In this document: piece after piece, positions 44,001-54,200 of the stretch
Layout of the letters: each line of letters begins with the position of its first letter
How positions within the stretch are numbered: the first letter of the stretch is position 1
Assembly: GCF_016860525.1 (NCBI RefSeq)
Contig: NZ_BNEA01000007.1
Coordinates: 186,001 to 250,000, forward strand
Length of the DNA: 64,000 nucleotides
Direction of reading: 5' to 3'
Source: Streptomyces rubradiris
GTDB taxonomy: Bacteria; Actinomycetota; Actinomycetes; Streptomycetales; Streptomycetaceae
Notes under the pieces: model-generated
The model's input: only the letters and a program-made list of their open reading frames with translations
Told to the model about the DNA's origin: nothing
Databases searched by the model: none
Position numbers and translations under genes: made by a program

Positions 44001-44144
44001 GACGTTCTGCGGGCCGAGGCCGTCGGGCGCCTTGCCGAGGAAGGTGACGGTGAGCAGCAGCCCGTCGTCGCTCACCTCGACGGCGTCGATCCCGTTGAGG
44101 CGGGCGGCGCGCACCTTGGCCCGCCGGGTGGCTCCCGCGCTCAT
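41040..44144 (-). CDS. eCIS baseplate J-like protein (Afp11-like)
   Basis: 1034 residues from the ATG at 44144, overlapping the gp25 stop (ATGA). Landmarks: DYTARDYDSLRKLLLDRLAL, the GTTLVELLAYTGDQISYQQD baseplate motif, AYLDTARRRVSVRRHVRLID, FGDGRHGAGPAPGARLTVRY, NPLPASGGTEPEPLEQVRQL and RTRLRAITAADYAALASAVP. This is the large wedge protein that links gp25 to the outer baseplate. It shares the FGDG and NPLPASGG blocks with the next gene, so the two probably arose by duplication. Confidence 0.86.
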   Translation of the reverse strand: MSAGATRRAKVRAARLNGIDAVEVSDDGLLLTVTFLGKAPDGLGPQNVRIDGGRRVTGLTAVDVSVEREEDPELDDRLHVTLDRAGDTSRYRLSLVEADPYGRPGTEPYHGFDQRYAEAEFGFWPDCPSPFDCADAGEDDAALPAAPVIDYTARDYDSLRKLLLDRLALTTPDWAERNPADLGTTLVELLAYTGDQISYQQDAVATEAYLDTARRRVSVRRHVRLIDYPMHDGCNARTYVTVQTAADRTLAPGTYRFAAVDVRALDPHDRPEPGTVIDDNDLGDLDERGSVEVFEPVLAAEPLDLRVAHNAIRLWTWGGEVCALPVGATAATLRDEWADPATRRERGLALEPGDVLILEEVKGPRTGTPGDADPAHRQAVRLTSVTPGLDHVEDQPVLEVTWAAEDALRVPFCLTTRGGRDCLPVEDVTLARGNAVLVDHGRSGTVETVTVPPAPAVVAPCGPPGPGCADPTRGNAPARLITSLTDRAESGRALRPDDVRELFDVVGERAVLRAGIGLEGAGQRHEHVVPAATYAQAAALRTLLAQSVYPGIRPRFRPVLGHAPVTQAVPFPDPAAVAAAQAERIATIPERVRQRLTELWRSARDADGLAEYEITELAVLFGLKLLERLELRRHPVRAVRELLHRSDELLHAKRRRIAVLTARAHAGTVLDAHITWEIAHSWGPAYATGLHPDEPVLHGPAGAALAQDPRRALPAVRLTDGEAVWEPRRDLLDSAPRDRHFVGEPEDDGRLALRFGDGRHGAGPAPGARLTVRYRLGGGSAGNVGAEAINHLVVAAGEPGGPVPAATVRNPLPASGGTEPEPLEQVRQLAPLELRRTRLRAITAADYAALASAVPGVQRAAADLRWTGSTQEAHIAVDAYGGTPSPRLLDTVAQALETYRRIGHDVLVGPARLVPVDIALRVCALPGHQHGRILADLYRALGRGRLPGGRLGFFHPDALTFGEPVRLSRLVAVVAAVPGVESVEVTRLRRLFEPDRGERADGVLRLGPLEIATCDNDPDRPEQGRLEITLGGAR

Positions 44145-44533
44145 GCCGCCCTCCCCTCGAAGAGGTCCTCGTGGACGGTGCCCGTGGCACGGACCAGGTA
44201 GGACAGCTGGACGCGTACGGTGTCGTCGGCGGCGGCGATGTCGAGGGAGACCACCTCGATCAGGTCGCCCAGCCAGCGCTGGAGGGCGGCCTGGACGGAG
44301 AGTTCGAGGGTGCTGACCAGTTCGGGGCCGATCGGCGCGAAGACCAGGTCGAGCAGTCCGCAGCCGAAGTCGGGGCGCATGACGCGCTCGCCGGGGCTGG
44401 TGAACAGCAGCTGTTCGATGAGGTCGTGGACGTGCTCGGCGGGGCGGGCGTGCGCGGTGCGCCCGCGGCGGTCGGCGTGGAACGGGAACGCGATGTCGCT
44501 GCGCGGGCGGGTGTGTGGGCTCGGCGGTCTCAT
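44141..44533 (-). CDS. GPW/gp25-family baseplate protein
   Basis: 130 residues, ATG within the PAAR stop (ATGA). The gp25 fold is visible in DIAFPFHADRRGRTAHA, EHVHDLIEQLLFTSPGERVM, RPDFGCGLLDLVFAPIGPEL and LELSVQAALQRWLGDLIEV. It is the small wedge subunit that nucleates sheath attachment at the baseplate. Confidence 0.9.
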   Translation of the reverse strand: MRPPSPHTRPRSDIAFPFHADRRGRTAHARPAEHVHDLIEQLLFTSPGERVMRPDFGCGLLDLVFAPIGPELVSTLELSVQAALQRWLGDLIEVVSLDIAAADDTVRVQLSYLVRATGTVHEDLFEGRAA

Positions 44534-44865
44534 CGGACGGTGACCTTTCGCTGCGCGGCCTGGACGACGGGTGGTCCCTGCGGGACGAGGGCCGCGCTGA
44601 AGCACTGGGCGGCGCAGGTGTCGAGCAGCACGGGCACGCCGTCGACCGTGACGCCGGTGTCGGCGGCGGTCCAGCGGACGGACACGCACGGCGAGGGCAC
44701 ACCGTCCACGGTGTGCGGGCAGCCGGTGACGACGTGGGCGTGGGCGGTCGTGGCCACGGTGTCGCCGTCGACGCGGACGCCGCCGGAGGGTGTGGTGGCG
44801 GGTGTGGCTCGGCCGCCGTGCGGGCAGCCGATCACGGCGCCCGCGTGGAGCAGACTCCCGGACAA
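44530..44865 (-). CDS. PAAR-like spike tip protein
   Basis: 111 residues with a TTG start at 44865 preceded by GGGGGAAGAG. Opens MSGSLLHAGAVIGCPHGGRA, then HVVTGCPHTVDGVPSPCVSV, TVDGVPVLLDTCAAQCFSAA. The paired CPH sites suggest a bound metal at the apex of the spike. It caps the trimeric spike encoded upstream. Confidence 0.85.
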   Translation of the reverse strand: MSGSLLHAGAVIGCPHGGRATPATTPSGGVRVDGDTVATTAHAHVVTGCPHTVDGVPSPCVSVRWTAADTGVTVDGVPVLLDTCAAQCFSAALVPQGPPVVQAAQRKVTVR

Positions 44866-44883
44866 CTCTCTTCCCCCGTTTGT

Positions 44884-45420
44884 CTATCGCTTGGACTGTG
44901 CGGTCAACTGACCCTGGTTGATGGTTACTTCTCGGCCGCGCAGGGTGATCTCGGCGCCCGCGCCGGTGGCGATGACCACGGCTTCCTTGGTGATGCGGAT
45001 GTAGGCGCCGCCCTGTGCCTGCAGGAGGATTCCCTGTTCGGTGCCGGCCGTGTCGTTGAGGACGATCTTGTGGTCCCCCGGGGTCTGGACGACGACGGGT
45101 TTGCTCGCCGCGTTCGCCCGCAGCTCGCGCCGGGCGTCGGGCGGCAGTTCGCTCGCGTCGCCGTACCAGCACCCGGTCCACACCGGGAAGCTGGGGTCCC
45201 CCTGTTCGAACTCCATCCAGACGCCGACGCCGGGTGGCGGTACCACGAACTGTCCGGACTCGGGTCCGGTGAACGGCAGGCAGGGCAGCGCCCAGGTGGA
45301 CGGCTCGTCGCCGAGGACGTCCGGGACCTCGGCCGTGATCCGGCCGAGCCGCAACGGGTCGTCGTTGCTGACCACCCGGCCGCGGAACTTGCCGAGGTAG
45401 CGATTGCTGGGTGCCGCCAT
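44884..45420 (-). CDS. Baseplate spike protein (gpV/VgrG-gp5-like)
   Basis: 178 residues. N-terminal OB-fold (YLGKFRGRVVSNDDPLRLGR, WALPCLPFTGPESGQFVVPP, VWMEFEQGDPSFPVWTGCWY) and a short beta-helical C-terminus (KPVVVQTPGDHKIVLNDTAG, EITLRGREVTINQGQ). Together with the hub at 45475-46614 it corresponds to split VgrG/Afp8. It would trimerise into the central spike. Confidence 0.88.
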   Translation of the reverse strand: MAAPSNRYLGKFRGRVVSNDDPLRLGRITAEVPDVLGDEPSTWALPCLPFTGPESGQFVVPPPGVGVWMEFEQGDPSFPVWTGCWYGDASELPPDARRELRANAASKPVVVQTPGDHKIVLNDTAGTEQGILLQAQGGAYIRITKEAVVIATGAGAEITLRGREVTINQGQLTAQSKR

Positions 45421-45442
45421 GGTCGGGGTGCTCTCCTCGTCG

Positions 45443-45476
45443 GTGGGTCGGGTGGGTCGGGTGGGTCGGGTGGGTC
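45443..45476. repeat. 9 bp tandem repeat (GTGGGTCGG, ~3.8 copies)
   Basis: Perfect units between the hub stop codon and the spike start. It spans most of the only sizeable gap among these baseplate genes. It may tune coupling or be simple slippage. Confidence 0.8.
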
Positions 45477-46614
45477 ACGGCCGGACGGTGTCGCCGCGTG
45501 CTTCCAGGCCCTCCCGGGAGAGGGTGAAGTTCTGCTGGAAGGAGCCCGGACGGAGGTTGTGGGTGACGGACTTGACGAAGTAGTCGCCGTCGTAAGCCCG
45601 TCCGGCGCCGCGGACGCCGACGAGCCGGCGCGGCTGGAGGAGGTAGCCGTGCCGGCCGACGTCGAGCGAACCGGAGCCGGAGATGACGTCGGCGGAGACG
45701 GCGGCGCGGGCGAGGAGTTCGGCCTCGGCCTGCTCGCGCTGCTGCTTGGCGGTGCCGGAGAGGGTCTTGCGTTTGAGCGCCGGGGTGGGCCGACGGCCGA
45801 GCGGCGGGCGCAGGGGGCTGACCGGCGGCTGGGGCAGCAGGGTGGACTGGCGGGTGCCGGGGTCCTGCCAGCGCGCCTGGGGCTCCTCGCGGGCGGTGCC
45901 GTCGTAGGCGAAGGTCAGCTGATCCACGGTGGACAGGGCGTCCATGTTGACGTTGAGGGCGTGCTGGCGCAGTCCGATGCGCACCTCGGGGCCCCAGCGT
46001 GCCGCGGAGTGGCCGGGGCCGGGGCCGGGCTCCAGGTAGAAGGTGTATCCGTTGGCGCGGGCCAGTTCGGTGACGTACTGGAGGTCGGTGCCGGTCTGGT
46101 AGTGGACGCGGAGGTCCTGGTGCGGGGGCTGGGCGATCTTCTCCTGGTAGACGTCGGGGCGGATGCCGTAGTCGGAGTACCGGCGCAGGATCGCCAGCAC
46201 CCGCTGGGACGGCGGCAGGTTGGGGTAGCGGGCGGTGCGTTCCTCCAGGTCCATCAGCAGCGTCAGGTCCTCGCCGGTGACGGTCAGGGTGGAGTGGCCG
46301 GGGAGGTTGCTGGCGCCGACCTCCTGGCGGACGATCAGCCCGTCGAAGAGCACTTCGGGGGTGCCGCGGACGCTGACGGTGACGATGACGCGGGTCTTCG
46401 GGTCGAAGAAGCCCTCGGGCAGCAGTCGTCTGCTGAGGAGCCCGTTCTTCGTGAGGTCGAAGGCGAACTGGAATCCGCTGCGCTCCCCCGCCGTGGTCGT
46501 GATCTGCGCCGACAGCAGCGCCTCGGCGACCTCCAGGGGGACCGGGCGGGCGAGCTTGGGTCCCATGAGGAGCTGGATGTGGACGGGGCCGTGCCCCACG
46601 GGCTGCTCAGACAC
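45475..46614 (-). CDS. eCIS hub protein (gpD/VgrG N-terminal-like)
   Basis: 379 residues, GTG at 46614, overlapping the LysM gene by 8 bases. Phage late control D-like pattern: GFQFAFDLTKNGLLSRRLLP, VLFDGLIVRQEVGASNLPGH, STLTVTGEDLTLLMDLEERT, LRVHYQTGTDLQYVTELARA, NGYTFYLEPGPGPGH, and YDGDYFVKSVTHNLRPGSFQ near the end. It forms the trimeric hub under the inner tube. Confidence 0.87.
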   Translation of the reverse strand: MSEQPVGHGPVHIQLLMGPKLARPVPLEVAEALLSAQITTTAGERSGFQFAFDLTKNGLLSRRLLPEGFFDPKTRVIVTVSVRGTPEVLFDGLIVRQEVGASNLPGHSTLTVTGEDLTLLMDLEERTARYPNLPPSQRVLAILRRYSDYGIRPDVYQEKIAQPPHQDLRVHYQTGTDLQYVTELARANGYTFYLEPGPGPGHSAARWGPEVRIGLRQHALNVNMDALSTVDQLTFAYDGTAREEPQARWQDPGTRQSTLLPQPPVSPLRPPLGRRPTPALKRKTLSGTAKQQREQAEAELLARAAVSADVISGSGSLDVGRHGYLLQPRRLVGVRGAGRAYDGDYFVKSVTHNLRPGSFQQNFTLSREGLEARGDTVRP

Positions 46615-46969
46615 GCCGCTCTCCCCGCGGGAACCCGCCGGTGAGCGGAATGCCGATGACCCGTCCCGGCTCGTCCGTCAACTCCCTGGGATCCAGTACG
46701 GGGTTGGCGTCGGCGATCCGCCACCACTGGCCGGGGTCGCCGAGGAACCGCTGCCCGAGGAGGTCGGGCCGCTCGCCGGCGCCGACGGTGTGCGGCTCGG
46801 TCTCCTCGTCCAGCGGCGGTAGCAACCGCCGCTTGGTGTAGCGGACTTCGGAGCCGTCGGCGCGCCGGTGAACACCGATCTCGGCGTCGTGGTAGCGGCT
46901 GGTGCGCGGGTAGGGGTGGGCGCCCGGAATCGAGTCCAGCGCGCTCTCGTACGGCTCGGTCTCCGCCAT
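46607..46969 (-). CDS. LysM-domain baseplate protein (gp53/Afp7-like C-terminal part)
   Basis: 120 residues with GAGGAGGAG before the ATG. A short lead is followed by a LysM-like region HTVGAGERPDLLGQRFLGDP, then QWWRIADANPVLDPRELTDE and RVIGIPL. In tails this module binds the hub and the neighbouring wedge. It starts 7 bases after the CIS tube gene. Confidence 0.83.
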   Translation of the reverse strand: MAETEPYESALDSIPGAHPYPRTSRYHDAEIGVHRRADGSEVRYTKRRLLPPLDEETEPHTVGAGERPDLLGQRFLGDPGQWWRIADANPVLDPRELTDEPGRVIGIPLTGGFPRGERRV

Positions 46970-46976
46970 CTCCTCC

Positions 46977-47663
46977 TCATCCCCTTCCGGTCAGGAGGCC
47001 GGCGCCGCCGAGGCCCGGCGCGCCGGGGCCGCCACCGCGCGCGGCGGCGGCGAGCCGTTCCTTCTGCGCCAGGTGGGCCAGGTACAGGTCGGCGCCCCGG
47101 TGTCCGGCCGGCAGGTCGCTGACGGTCAGGATCTTCATCCCGATGCTGAGCGAGGCCCGGATCGGGTTGAGGTGCACGTCGAACGCCGACTCGTTGACGG
47201 ACAGTTCGGTCAGCCGCACCGGCATCACCCGCTTGCTCCCCCAGGTGAACAGCGTCAACGGCATCTCGATCGGACTGATCTCGATGCTGCCCTTCTGCGA
47301 CAGCCTGGTTGCGGCGCGTAATTGCGCGGTGGTCGGCTGCACCAGCATCTCCAGCACGGCGAGCTGCGGATGAATGCCGTCCGGCGCGGCGATCTCCAGT
47401 TGATCGGTGGCGTCGATCTCGGCGGTGAACTTCCACGTCTCCTGCGCGGGCCCCTTCAACCGCAACGCCTCGTTCCGGTCCCCACTGCCGGTCCCCCCAC
47501 CACCGGCGTCCCCGCCGTCCCCGGCGGACTGGGGCGCGATGCCGCGTTCCAGGGTGTCGGGGTTGAACTGGAGGACGATGACGCGTTGCGGGGTGCCGTG
47601 GTCGGGGTCGACCACGACGATCCCGGAGCGGATGGGTCGGGGGATGTCGGGGTAGCGGGTCAT
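46977..47663 (-). CDS. CIS tube/adaptor protein (Afp7-like)
   Basis: 228 residues. The ATG overlaps the stop of the immunity-like gene (ATGA). Matches the contractile-injection-system tube family: RVIVLQFNPDTLERGIAPQS, ETWKFTAEIDATDQLEIAAP, PLTLFTWGSKRVMPVRLTEL, SVNESAFDVHLNPIRASLSI, LAHLAQKERLAA. A Gly-rich loop lies near residues 45-60 and a Gly-rich tail at the end. It adapts the six-fold tube to the three-fold hub. Confidence 0.85.
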   Translation of the reverse strand: MTRYPDIPRPIRSGIVVVDPDHGTPQRVIVLQFNPDTLERGIAPQSAGDGGDAGGGGTGSGDRNEALRLKGPAQETWKFTAEIDATDQLEIAAPDGIHPQLAVLEMLVQPTTAQLRAATRLSQKGSIEISPIEMPLTLFTWGSKRVMPVRLTELSVNESAFDVHLNPIRASLSIGMKILTVSDLPAGHRGADLYLAHLAQKERLAAAARGGGPGAPGLGGAGLLTGRG

Positions 47664-48202
47664 CCTTCGCCCTCCTCGCTCGCCACGTACTCAAGCGCCA
47701 TCGACCACCAGTTCTCGGGCCGCTCGAATGAGATGGGGTTCAGACTCCTCAAGTGATGCGAAAGCTTCTCGAACTCACTCGCTGCGTCTCCTGATCCCAT
47801 CGCGCGCTTTTGATGGAGATCGATCAGATAGAGAAATTCAACGAATTCCGCAAGGTCCCGATTGACGACTTCACCGCGAGGCGTCCCCCGCAACTGTGCC
47901 AGCGTGACAAACCCTTCGCGTGCATCCACTGAAAACCGGAATCCCGGGTCTCCGGGCGGCCCCCCGATGACGACCTCACGATGGTTGCCGCCATCCGGAA
48001 GGGGGATGTCGATCACCTCCAGGAAAGCCGGACCTCCTTCGACCAGCACGGAAAAGAAAGGTGGACTGCTTCGAGGAATTCCTGTCTCCCTCAGAACGCG
48101 CGCATCCACCGAGCGAAGACCGAGGCGGTCGATCTCCGCCTCGGACGGCCGCACGAGATTGCCCTCACCATATAGTCCTGCCATTTCCTGATGCGTGATC
48201 AT
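47660..48202 (-). CDS. SUKH-like (SUKH-4) immunity protein, probable
   Basis: 180 residues. The ATG overlaps the stop of the giant toxin-like gene, and its own stop overlaps the next structural gene, so it is embedded in the tail operon. The sequence order fits the SUKH/SMI1-KNR4 superfamily: MITHQEMAGLYGEGNLVRPS, LRETGIPRSSPPFFSVLVEG, REVVIGGPPGDPGFRFSVDA, EGFVTLAQLRGTPRGEVVNR, DLAEFVEFLYLID. SUKH proteins neutralise partner toxins. GC content is clearly lower than in the neighbouring structural genes. No eCIS structural protein matches it. An unrelated chaperone for the toxin is the alternative. Confidence 0.65.
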   Translation of the reverse strand: MITHQEMAGLYGEGNLVRPSEAEIDRLGLRSVDARVLRETGIPRSSPPFFSVLVEGGPAFLEVIDIPLPDGGNHREVVIGGPPGDPGFRFSVDAREGFVTLAQLRGTPRGEVVNRDLAEFVEFLYLIDLHQKRAMGSGDAASEFEKLSHHLRSLNPISFERPENWWSMALEYVASEEGEG

Positions 48203-51200
48203 CGTCCCACTTCCCCTGATACCGACTTCCAGTTCACATCGATAACGATCACCGTACCGGCCGGCACGGTAACGTTATTGATCTTGAGTTCATTAGTGAG
48301 GTCTGTCCCCATCTCCCTGTTCGTCTGCTTGTCGAGCAGGTAGAAGTTCTTGTAATCATCCAGGCCACCGAGCTGAAGATCGACCACATGATCCACGTCC
48401 ATGTTGTCGATCCGGTCGTCGATGCGCTGCTTCAGATCTCTGCTGCCGGTACTGGCCAGGGCGCGGAGCCGCACCATTTTCTTGAAATGAAAAGTCATGG
48501 CACCAAGCCGCCTGGAATCCTGCTGCGCCTGCAGGTGATCCTCGAGCTTCTCCTTGCGGCCGAAGATGCTGTGGTAGGAAGGGGATGCCTCCCTTCTGAA
48601 CGTGGTCGCGTTCTCGCTGGCCCGCTTGATGGCCAGGGCCTTTCTGGTGAAACCTACCAGGTCGTAGTGATGCTTCAACTGGATCGTCGCCGCCTTCTTC
48701 CGGGCTGCCGGGTCCGGTTGCTCCCCAGGCTGTCCGGAGCGGAGCCGTTCCTTCTGACTCTGCAAGTACTGATCGTTCAGCAGTTCGCGATACGCGTTTC
48801 TGTACTCCTCGGTCTGCGGCTCCGGGGTCTCCGCTCTGCTCTCGTACTCGCCTTCTTCAACGTCGATATCCTGCCCCAGGCCGTTTTGCACATCCCTTTC
48901 AGCCGCACGAATCCGCTGCAGCTCCGCGTTTCCAAGGTTCTTTCGCTCTTGCTTGTCCAGACGCCTGAGGAGATTCCTCATTCTGTTGATGAAGTCTCTC
49001 TCACTTTCACTTCCTTTGAACAGGAGCCAGTCTTCGAAGCTCTCGATCCCGAGGGCCGCCTCCAGACGACGCTGCCGGTCCGGATCTCCCTCCACGAGCA
49101 GACGGAGCTTCGCTCTAGTGGCCTCGGTGACGCGGGCAGAAGGATTCAGGACGGCCGTGATCGAAACAGGTGCCGCAGTGCTTGCCTCAAGGCCGGTCAG
49201 GCGATACCAAAGCCGCAGCGCCGAGAGGGCAGGTCGGAACACGAACTGCTTCACGCCTCGTTCCGTCATCCGCTCGATCCGGGGGCGCAAACGTGCGACG
49301 ATCTTCCGCAGCCGCTCGTCCTTCGAGTCCTTCGAGTCCTCTTCCTTCTTGCGCTGCTCCTTCTTGTCCTGCTTCTTCTTGGCCGAGTCCTTCTCCTTGG
49401 AGTCTCGGCCCTTGTCCTTCTCCCGTTTACGCTTCGGTCCCTTCGGGTCGTTTTCGGGCTTCCGCTCCTTTCCGTCCTTCCCCTTCCCCTTCCCTTTCTC
49501 CTTCCCCTTCCCCTTCTCCTTCTCCTTCGGCGCCCGGTTGTCGCCGCCCTCGCCTCGGGGCCTGTCACCGGGGGCCTTCTGGTCCGCGTCCGGCTTGCGG
49601 CTGCCCGGGGCGTCCCGGTCCGAGCCCTTCGGGTTGCCGGGGTCTCGGTCCGTCGGTTTGTCCGAGGTCTTGCCGTCCCTGTCCTGGGGCTTCGCCGTGT
49701 CTGGCCTGTCCTGATCTCCGGTTCCGGGCCTGTTCGGGTCCCGGTGTTCGGGCTCGGTCCTCGGCTTCGGGCGGGGCTCCGGGCGGGGCTTCGGCCTCGT
49801 GGTCGGGGTGGGCTTGGTGTCGGGTTTTTCGGTGGGGTCCTTCGGGCGGCCGTTTCCGTCCTTGGCCGTCGGCTCGGGAGCGGTGGGCCTCTTGGGCCTG
49901 CCGTCCTTGGCCCGGGGTGCCTTCGGGTCCGCGTCCCGAGGTGTCTGGACCTCCGAGCCGGGTTTTCGGCCGGCGGGCTGCGCGTCCTTCGGCTTCTTCG
50001 GACCCCGCCCCTCCGTGTCCTCCGCTCCCGCGCGCCCCCGGTCCCCCGGCTTGCCGGACTTGTCGTTGGTGAGTTTCGCCGCGACGCCCCGCAGGCGGCG
50101 GCCCACCTTGGCGACGTACTTGCCGATCCCACTGAGGAGGGCCTGGTAGAGGACCTCCAGGAGCGCGACCACGCCCGCGGCGACGGCCTTGGCGAAGAGG
50201 ATGCCGGCGCCGCCCGTGCGGACGGCCTTGAGCCAGGTGAGGACCGCGTCGAGGGAGCTGAGGATGGCGCTGAGGGCGCCCCAGGCGGTACGGATCGCGT
50301 CGATGACCGCCATCACCCAGCCGGCGCCGGGAATGAGCTTCGCGACGACCTTGGTGATCACCAACTCACCGATGATGAGCGGGAGTTGCGGGACGACCGC
50401 GTCCCATGCCTCCTTGACGATCCGGTCGAGGGAGAAGCCGCCCTTGATGAGCTTGTCGATGATCGCCTTCGGGACGCCGATGATCTCTTGGATCTTCTCC
50501 TGGAACCATGCCTTGACGGCCGCGGACACTTCGCGGAAGAGGTGGTTCTTCGCGCCGTCCACCGCGGAGTTCTTCGCGCCGCCGAGCCAGCCGCCCGGGT
50601 CGGAGAGGAAGTCGACCGCGATCATCATCCAGGCGCCCAGCGCGCTCAGGAGCTTCGAGGCGAACTCCAGGACCGCCTTCACCGCGTCGACGACCGCCTT
50701 CACCGCCGCCTGGAGCGCCTTCCTCAGGATGTCCAGGAGGCCGCTGAGCAGCTTGCCGATGGCGTCGAGGAGGTCGGAGACGGCCTGCTTCAGCGCCTGG
50801 GCGAGGCGGTTGACCAGGGCGATCGCCGCCGAGATCAGGTCGGCGACGAACCTGCGGATCCTCGCGGCGAGTTCGATCACCGCCCGCACCATCGCCACCG
50901 CGAACTCGATCAGGTCCTTGATGAGGTTCTTGATCGCGTCGACGATGTTCTTGCGGGCCTCGTTGATCCAGCGTTCGACCGTGTCCTTGAAGTTCTTGAT
51001 GAAGCCGACGACCGCGTCGCGGGCCGCCCGGATGACCCGGACGATCGCGTTCTTGATCTCGATGACCTTCTGTTTGATCCAGTCGAAGGCCTTGCTGACC
51101 CAGTTGCCGGACTCCTGGACTGCGCCGTCGCGCTTCTGGTCCGCTTCGCGTTCGGCCTTGTCGCTCTCGTCCTGGATCTTCTTGTCGCTGTTCTGTTTCT

Positions 51201-54200
51201 CGTTGTCGACGTCGTCGTCGGTCTTCTTCTCCTTGTCCGCGACGTCCTTGCGGACCTTGTCGTGGCGTTCGCTCTTCTTGTCGCCGAGGGACTTCAGCCG
51301 CTCGTCCTGCTCCTCGCGCCAGTCCTCCCGCTGGGCGGTGACCTCGCCCATGGCCTTCTCGCGCTCGGCGGCCTGCGACTTGGTGTTCGCCGCGATCTCG
51401 GCGTCGACCTTCTGCCGGTGCCGGTCCTGCGCGTCGCGGACGTCACGGTCCTTGGCCTGCCGGCCCTCGGACATGCTCTTCGTGCCCTCGGTGAACGCCG
51501 CCTGGAACTGCGGGCCCTGTTCGTGCTCCGCCACCTCGGAAGCCGCCTCCGGGGGTACGGCACCGGTCGCCCCTCCGCCGCCGGCCGCCGCGCCCTGACC
51601 GCCCCGTGCACCGGGGACCTCGGCGGTCATCGTCTCCTTGGGCGCGTCCGGGTAGACCTGGTCCTCGCCCATCCGCCGGCCGGCGTCGTCCCGGGCGGTG
51701 CCGATCGTCTGCCGGCCCTTGGCGTCGACGTGGCCGTCCTGCTCGCCGGCCGACTGTTCCGCCGCGCCCGTCATGCCGACCCCCGGCGCGTCGCCCGCCC
51801 GGGCCTGCTCGAGTGCCTCGTCCTTGGTCGGCAGCCCCGCGAACTTCGCGGCCAGCGCCTGCGGATCCACCACCGGCTTGTCGGCGCCGAAGAGGCTCGC
51901 GACACCGTTCACGATCTTGCCGCCGATGAAGCCGAGGGCCATCTTGAAGGTGTCCCACCCGCCGGGCTCCTCGGCCTTCTCCGCCTCGATCCGGCCCTCG
52001 GGCTGCTTGGCGCCCGTGACCTCCGCGTCCTTCTGCTCCGGCGCCTGGGCTTCCTGCGGCCTGTCCTGGGAGTACTCCGCCGGGGCGTCCGTCTTCGGCT
52101 TGCCCCGCAGCGTCTGCGGCGCGCCTGCCGGGCGCTGCATCGAGGGGGGCGCGGAGGCCAGGGCCTGGTGCTCGTCGCCGACCGAGCGGTCCACCGCGCC
52201 ACCGACCCCGCCCATGGCCTGAAGTGCCTTGTGCGGCTTGAGTTTCGCGGCCGTCGCGAGGCCCGCCTCGGGGGACACCCCGGAGAGGTCGGGTACCGGC
52301 GCGCTGTCCCGCCTGCCCTTGGGCCGGGCCGGGGCAGCACCCGCGCCACCACCGCCGGCGCCGCTCCGGGAAGCTCCCCCGCCGGCCGACCTGGGCTCCG
52401 GCGCCGGCCACGGCGCGGGCTCCGGCTCGGCGGGCGATTCCGTGGCCGTCCTCGCCGGTGCCGGTGCGGCCCTCGCGGTGGGCGCGGGCCGCGGCGCCGC
52501 CGTCGCCGCGCGGGGCCCCGGCGTCGTAGGGGCCTCGGGGGCCGGTGCCTCATCCGCCCCCGGCGCCTGTGCCACGGAGGCCCCGGGCGACGTGCCCGGC
52601 GCCGTGGGCCCGGCCGCGGCGGCGGGCCCGTCCGGCACGGGTTCCGCGGAGCCGACGCCCTGCGCGCCCGCTGCCGGCCGTCCGGTGGTCCCGGCCGAAC
52701 CGGCCCCCGCGCCCGCCTCTTGGGCCTCGGCGTCCTTCTGCACCGACTGGCCGCCGGTCGCCTTCGGGGACTCCTTCTCCTGGCCGCCGGCCCCCTTGTC
52801 GCCTGCGGCGGCGGTGCCCTTCTCCTCCTTCGCGGTCGTCTCCCCCGCCGCTCCGCCGCCCTCGGAGGCCCCGTCGGCCCGGCCCGGCGCCTGCTGCACC
52901 GTGGTCTGCGCGGCGACCGGGCCCGCCTTCGGGTCGTCTCCGCCCTTGGGGTCACGGGTCCCGGGGGCGGGCGGGGCCGCGGTGGCCTGTTCCACCGCCG
53001 GTCCGGACGGCCCCGCGCCCTTCGCACCGTTCTCGGCCTCCGGCGCGGACACACCGGGCTCGTCCCCCGGGTCGGTCGCGGCTGTCTCCTCCTCCGGGCC
53101 GTCCTCCGCTTCCTCCGCGTCCTCCGCGTCCTCCGCGTCGCGCTCGGCCTGGACCTGGTCCGCCCTGGTCGGCGGTGGGGCGGGGAAGGACGGGACCGAC
53201 GACGACGCGGACGCGCCGGGGCCGAGCGTGTCCGCCGTCGGTACGGCGGACACGTCGAGGTCCCGCTCCGGCAGGAAGTCCTCGGGCCGGAGTTTGACGT
53301 CCCAGGCGCTCGGCTCCCCGCCCCCGACGTCGACCTCCGACTCGCTGCCGGAGCCGAAGGGGTCCTCCTCGGTCCTCTCCTCGGGGCCGTCGATGTCCTG
53401 GTTGCGTCTGCCCTCAAGGGTGCTGAACGGTCCCGGGAGCCGGATGTCCCGGCCCGAGGCCGTCGGGGAGCCGGTGGGCTTCTTCCGGCCGCCCTTGTCC
53501 TGCTGCCGCAGCTGTTGTCCGGCGACGGCGGCCTCGGCCGCGCCCGGGCGGTTCCGCGCCGCGGACTCCTCCTTGCTCGCGGCGGGAGTCCGCGTCTCCT
53601 CGGTCTGCTCCCCGCTGTCCGCGCCGGCCTTCCCGCTCTCTTCCCCGCCGTCCGCGCCGGCCTTCCCGCTCTGTTCCCGCCCCGCCGCCGGCGTCGGCTC
53701 CGTGTCGCTTCGCCGTTCGCCGTCCGGCGCCGCCCCCGGGGCTGCCTGCGGGGCTGCCTGCTCCGGACCGTCAGTGGACGTCCCCGTGCCCGCCGGTGCC
53801 GGGCCCCGCGCCGGTCCTGGTGTGCCGGCCGGCTGCCGCCGCCTCGCGTGCGGGGCGTCCCCGCCCTGCGGCGTGCTCCCGTGCTCGGGCGTGCCGCCGT
53901 TCTGGGGGGTCCTGCCGGCCGCGCCCTGGTCGTCGGCCCGTTCCTTCTCCGGTCCGGGTGCGATGCCCGGCCGTTCCTCCTCGGCCCGCCGCTGTTCCCG
54001 CGACCGCAGCGTCTCCTCCCGTTCGCTGCGCACCTGTTCGGCAACGTCCGGCTCGATGCCGGGCGCGTCGTGCGCGTTGACTTCCAGGTCCTGGGCGTGG
54101 TCGTCGTACGCTCCTGCCTCTTCCACGAGGTCGAGCACCCGGTCGTGCTCCGGGGCCAGCAGCCGGTTCTCCAGGCGGACCAGCACGCCGTCGAGCAACT

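Noticed and set aside
45443..45476. Pro-Thr-His repeat peptide encoded by the 9 bp repeat
   Set aside because: The frame lacks a ribosome site and overlaps the spike gene in another frame; the repeat is intergenic.
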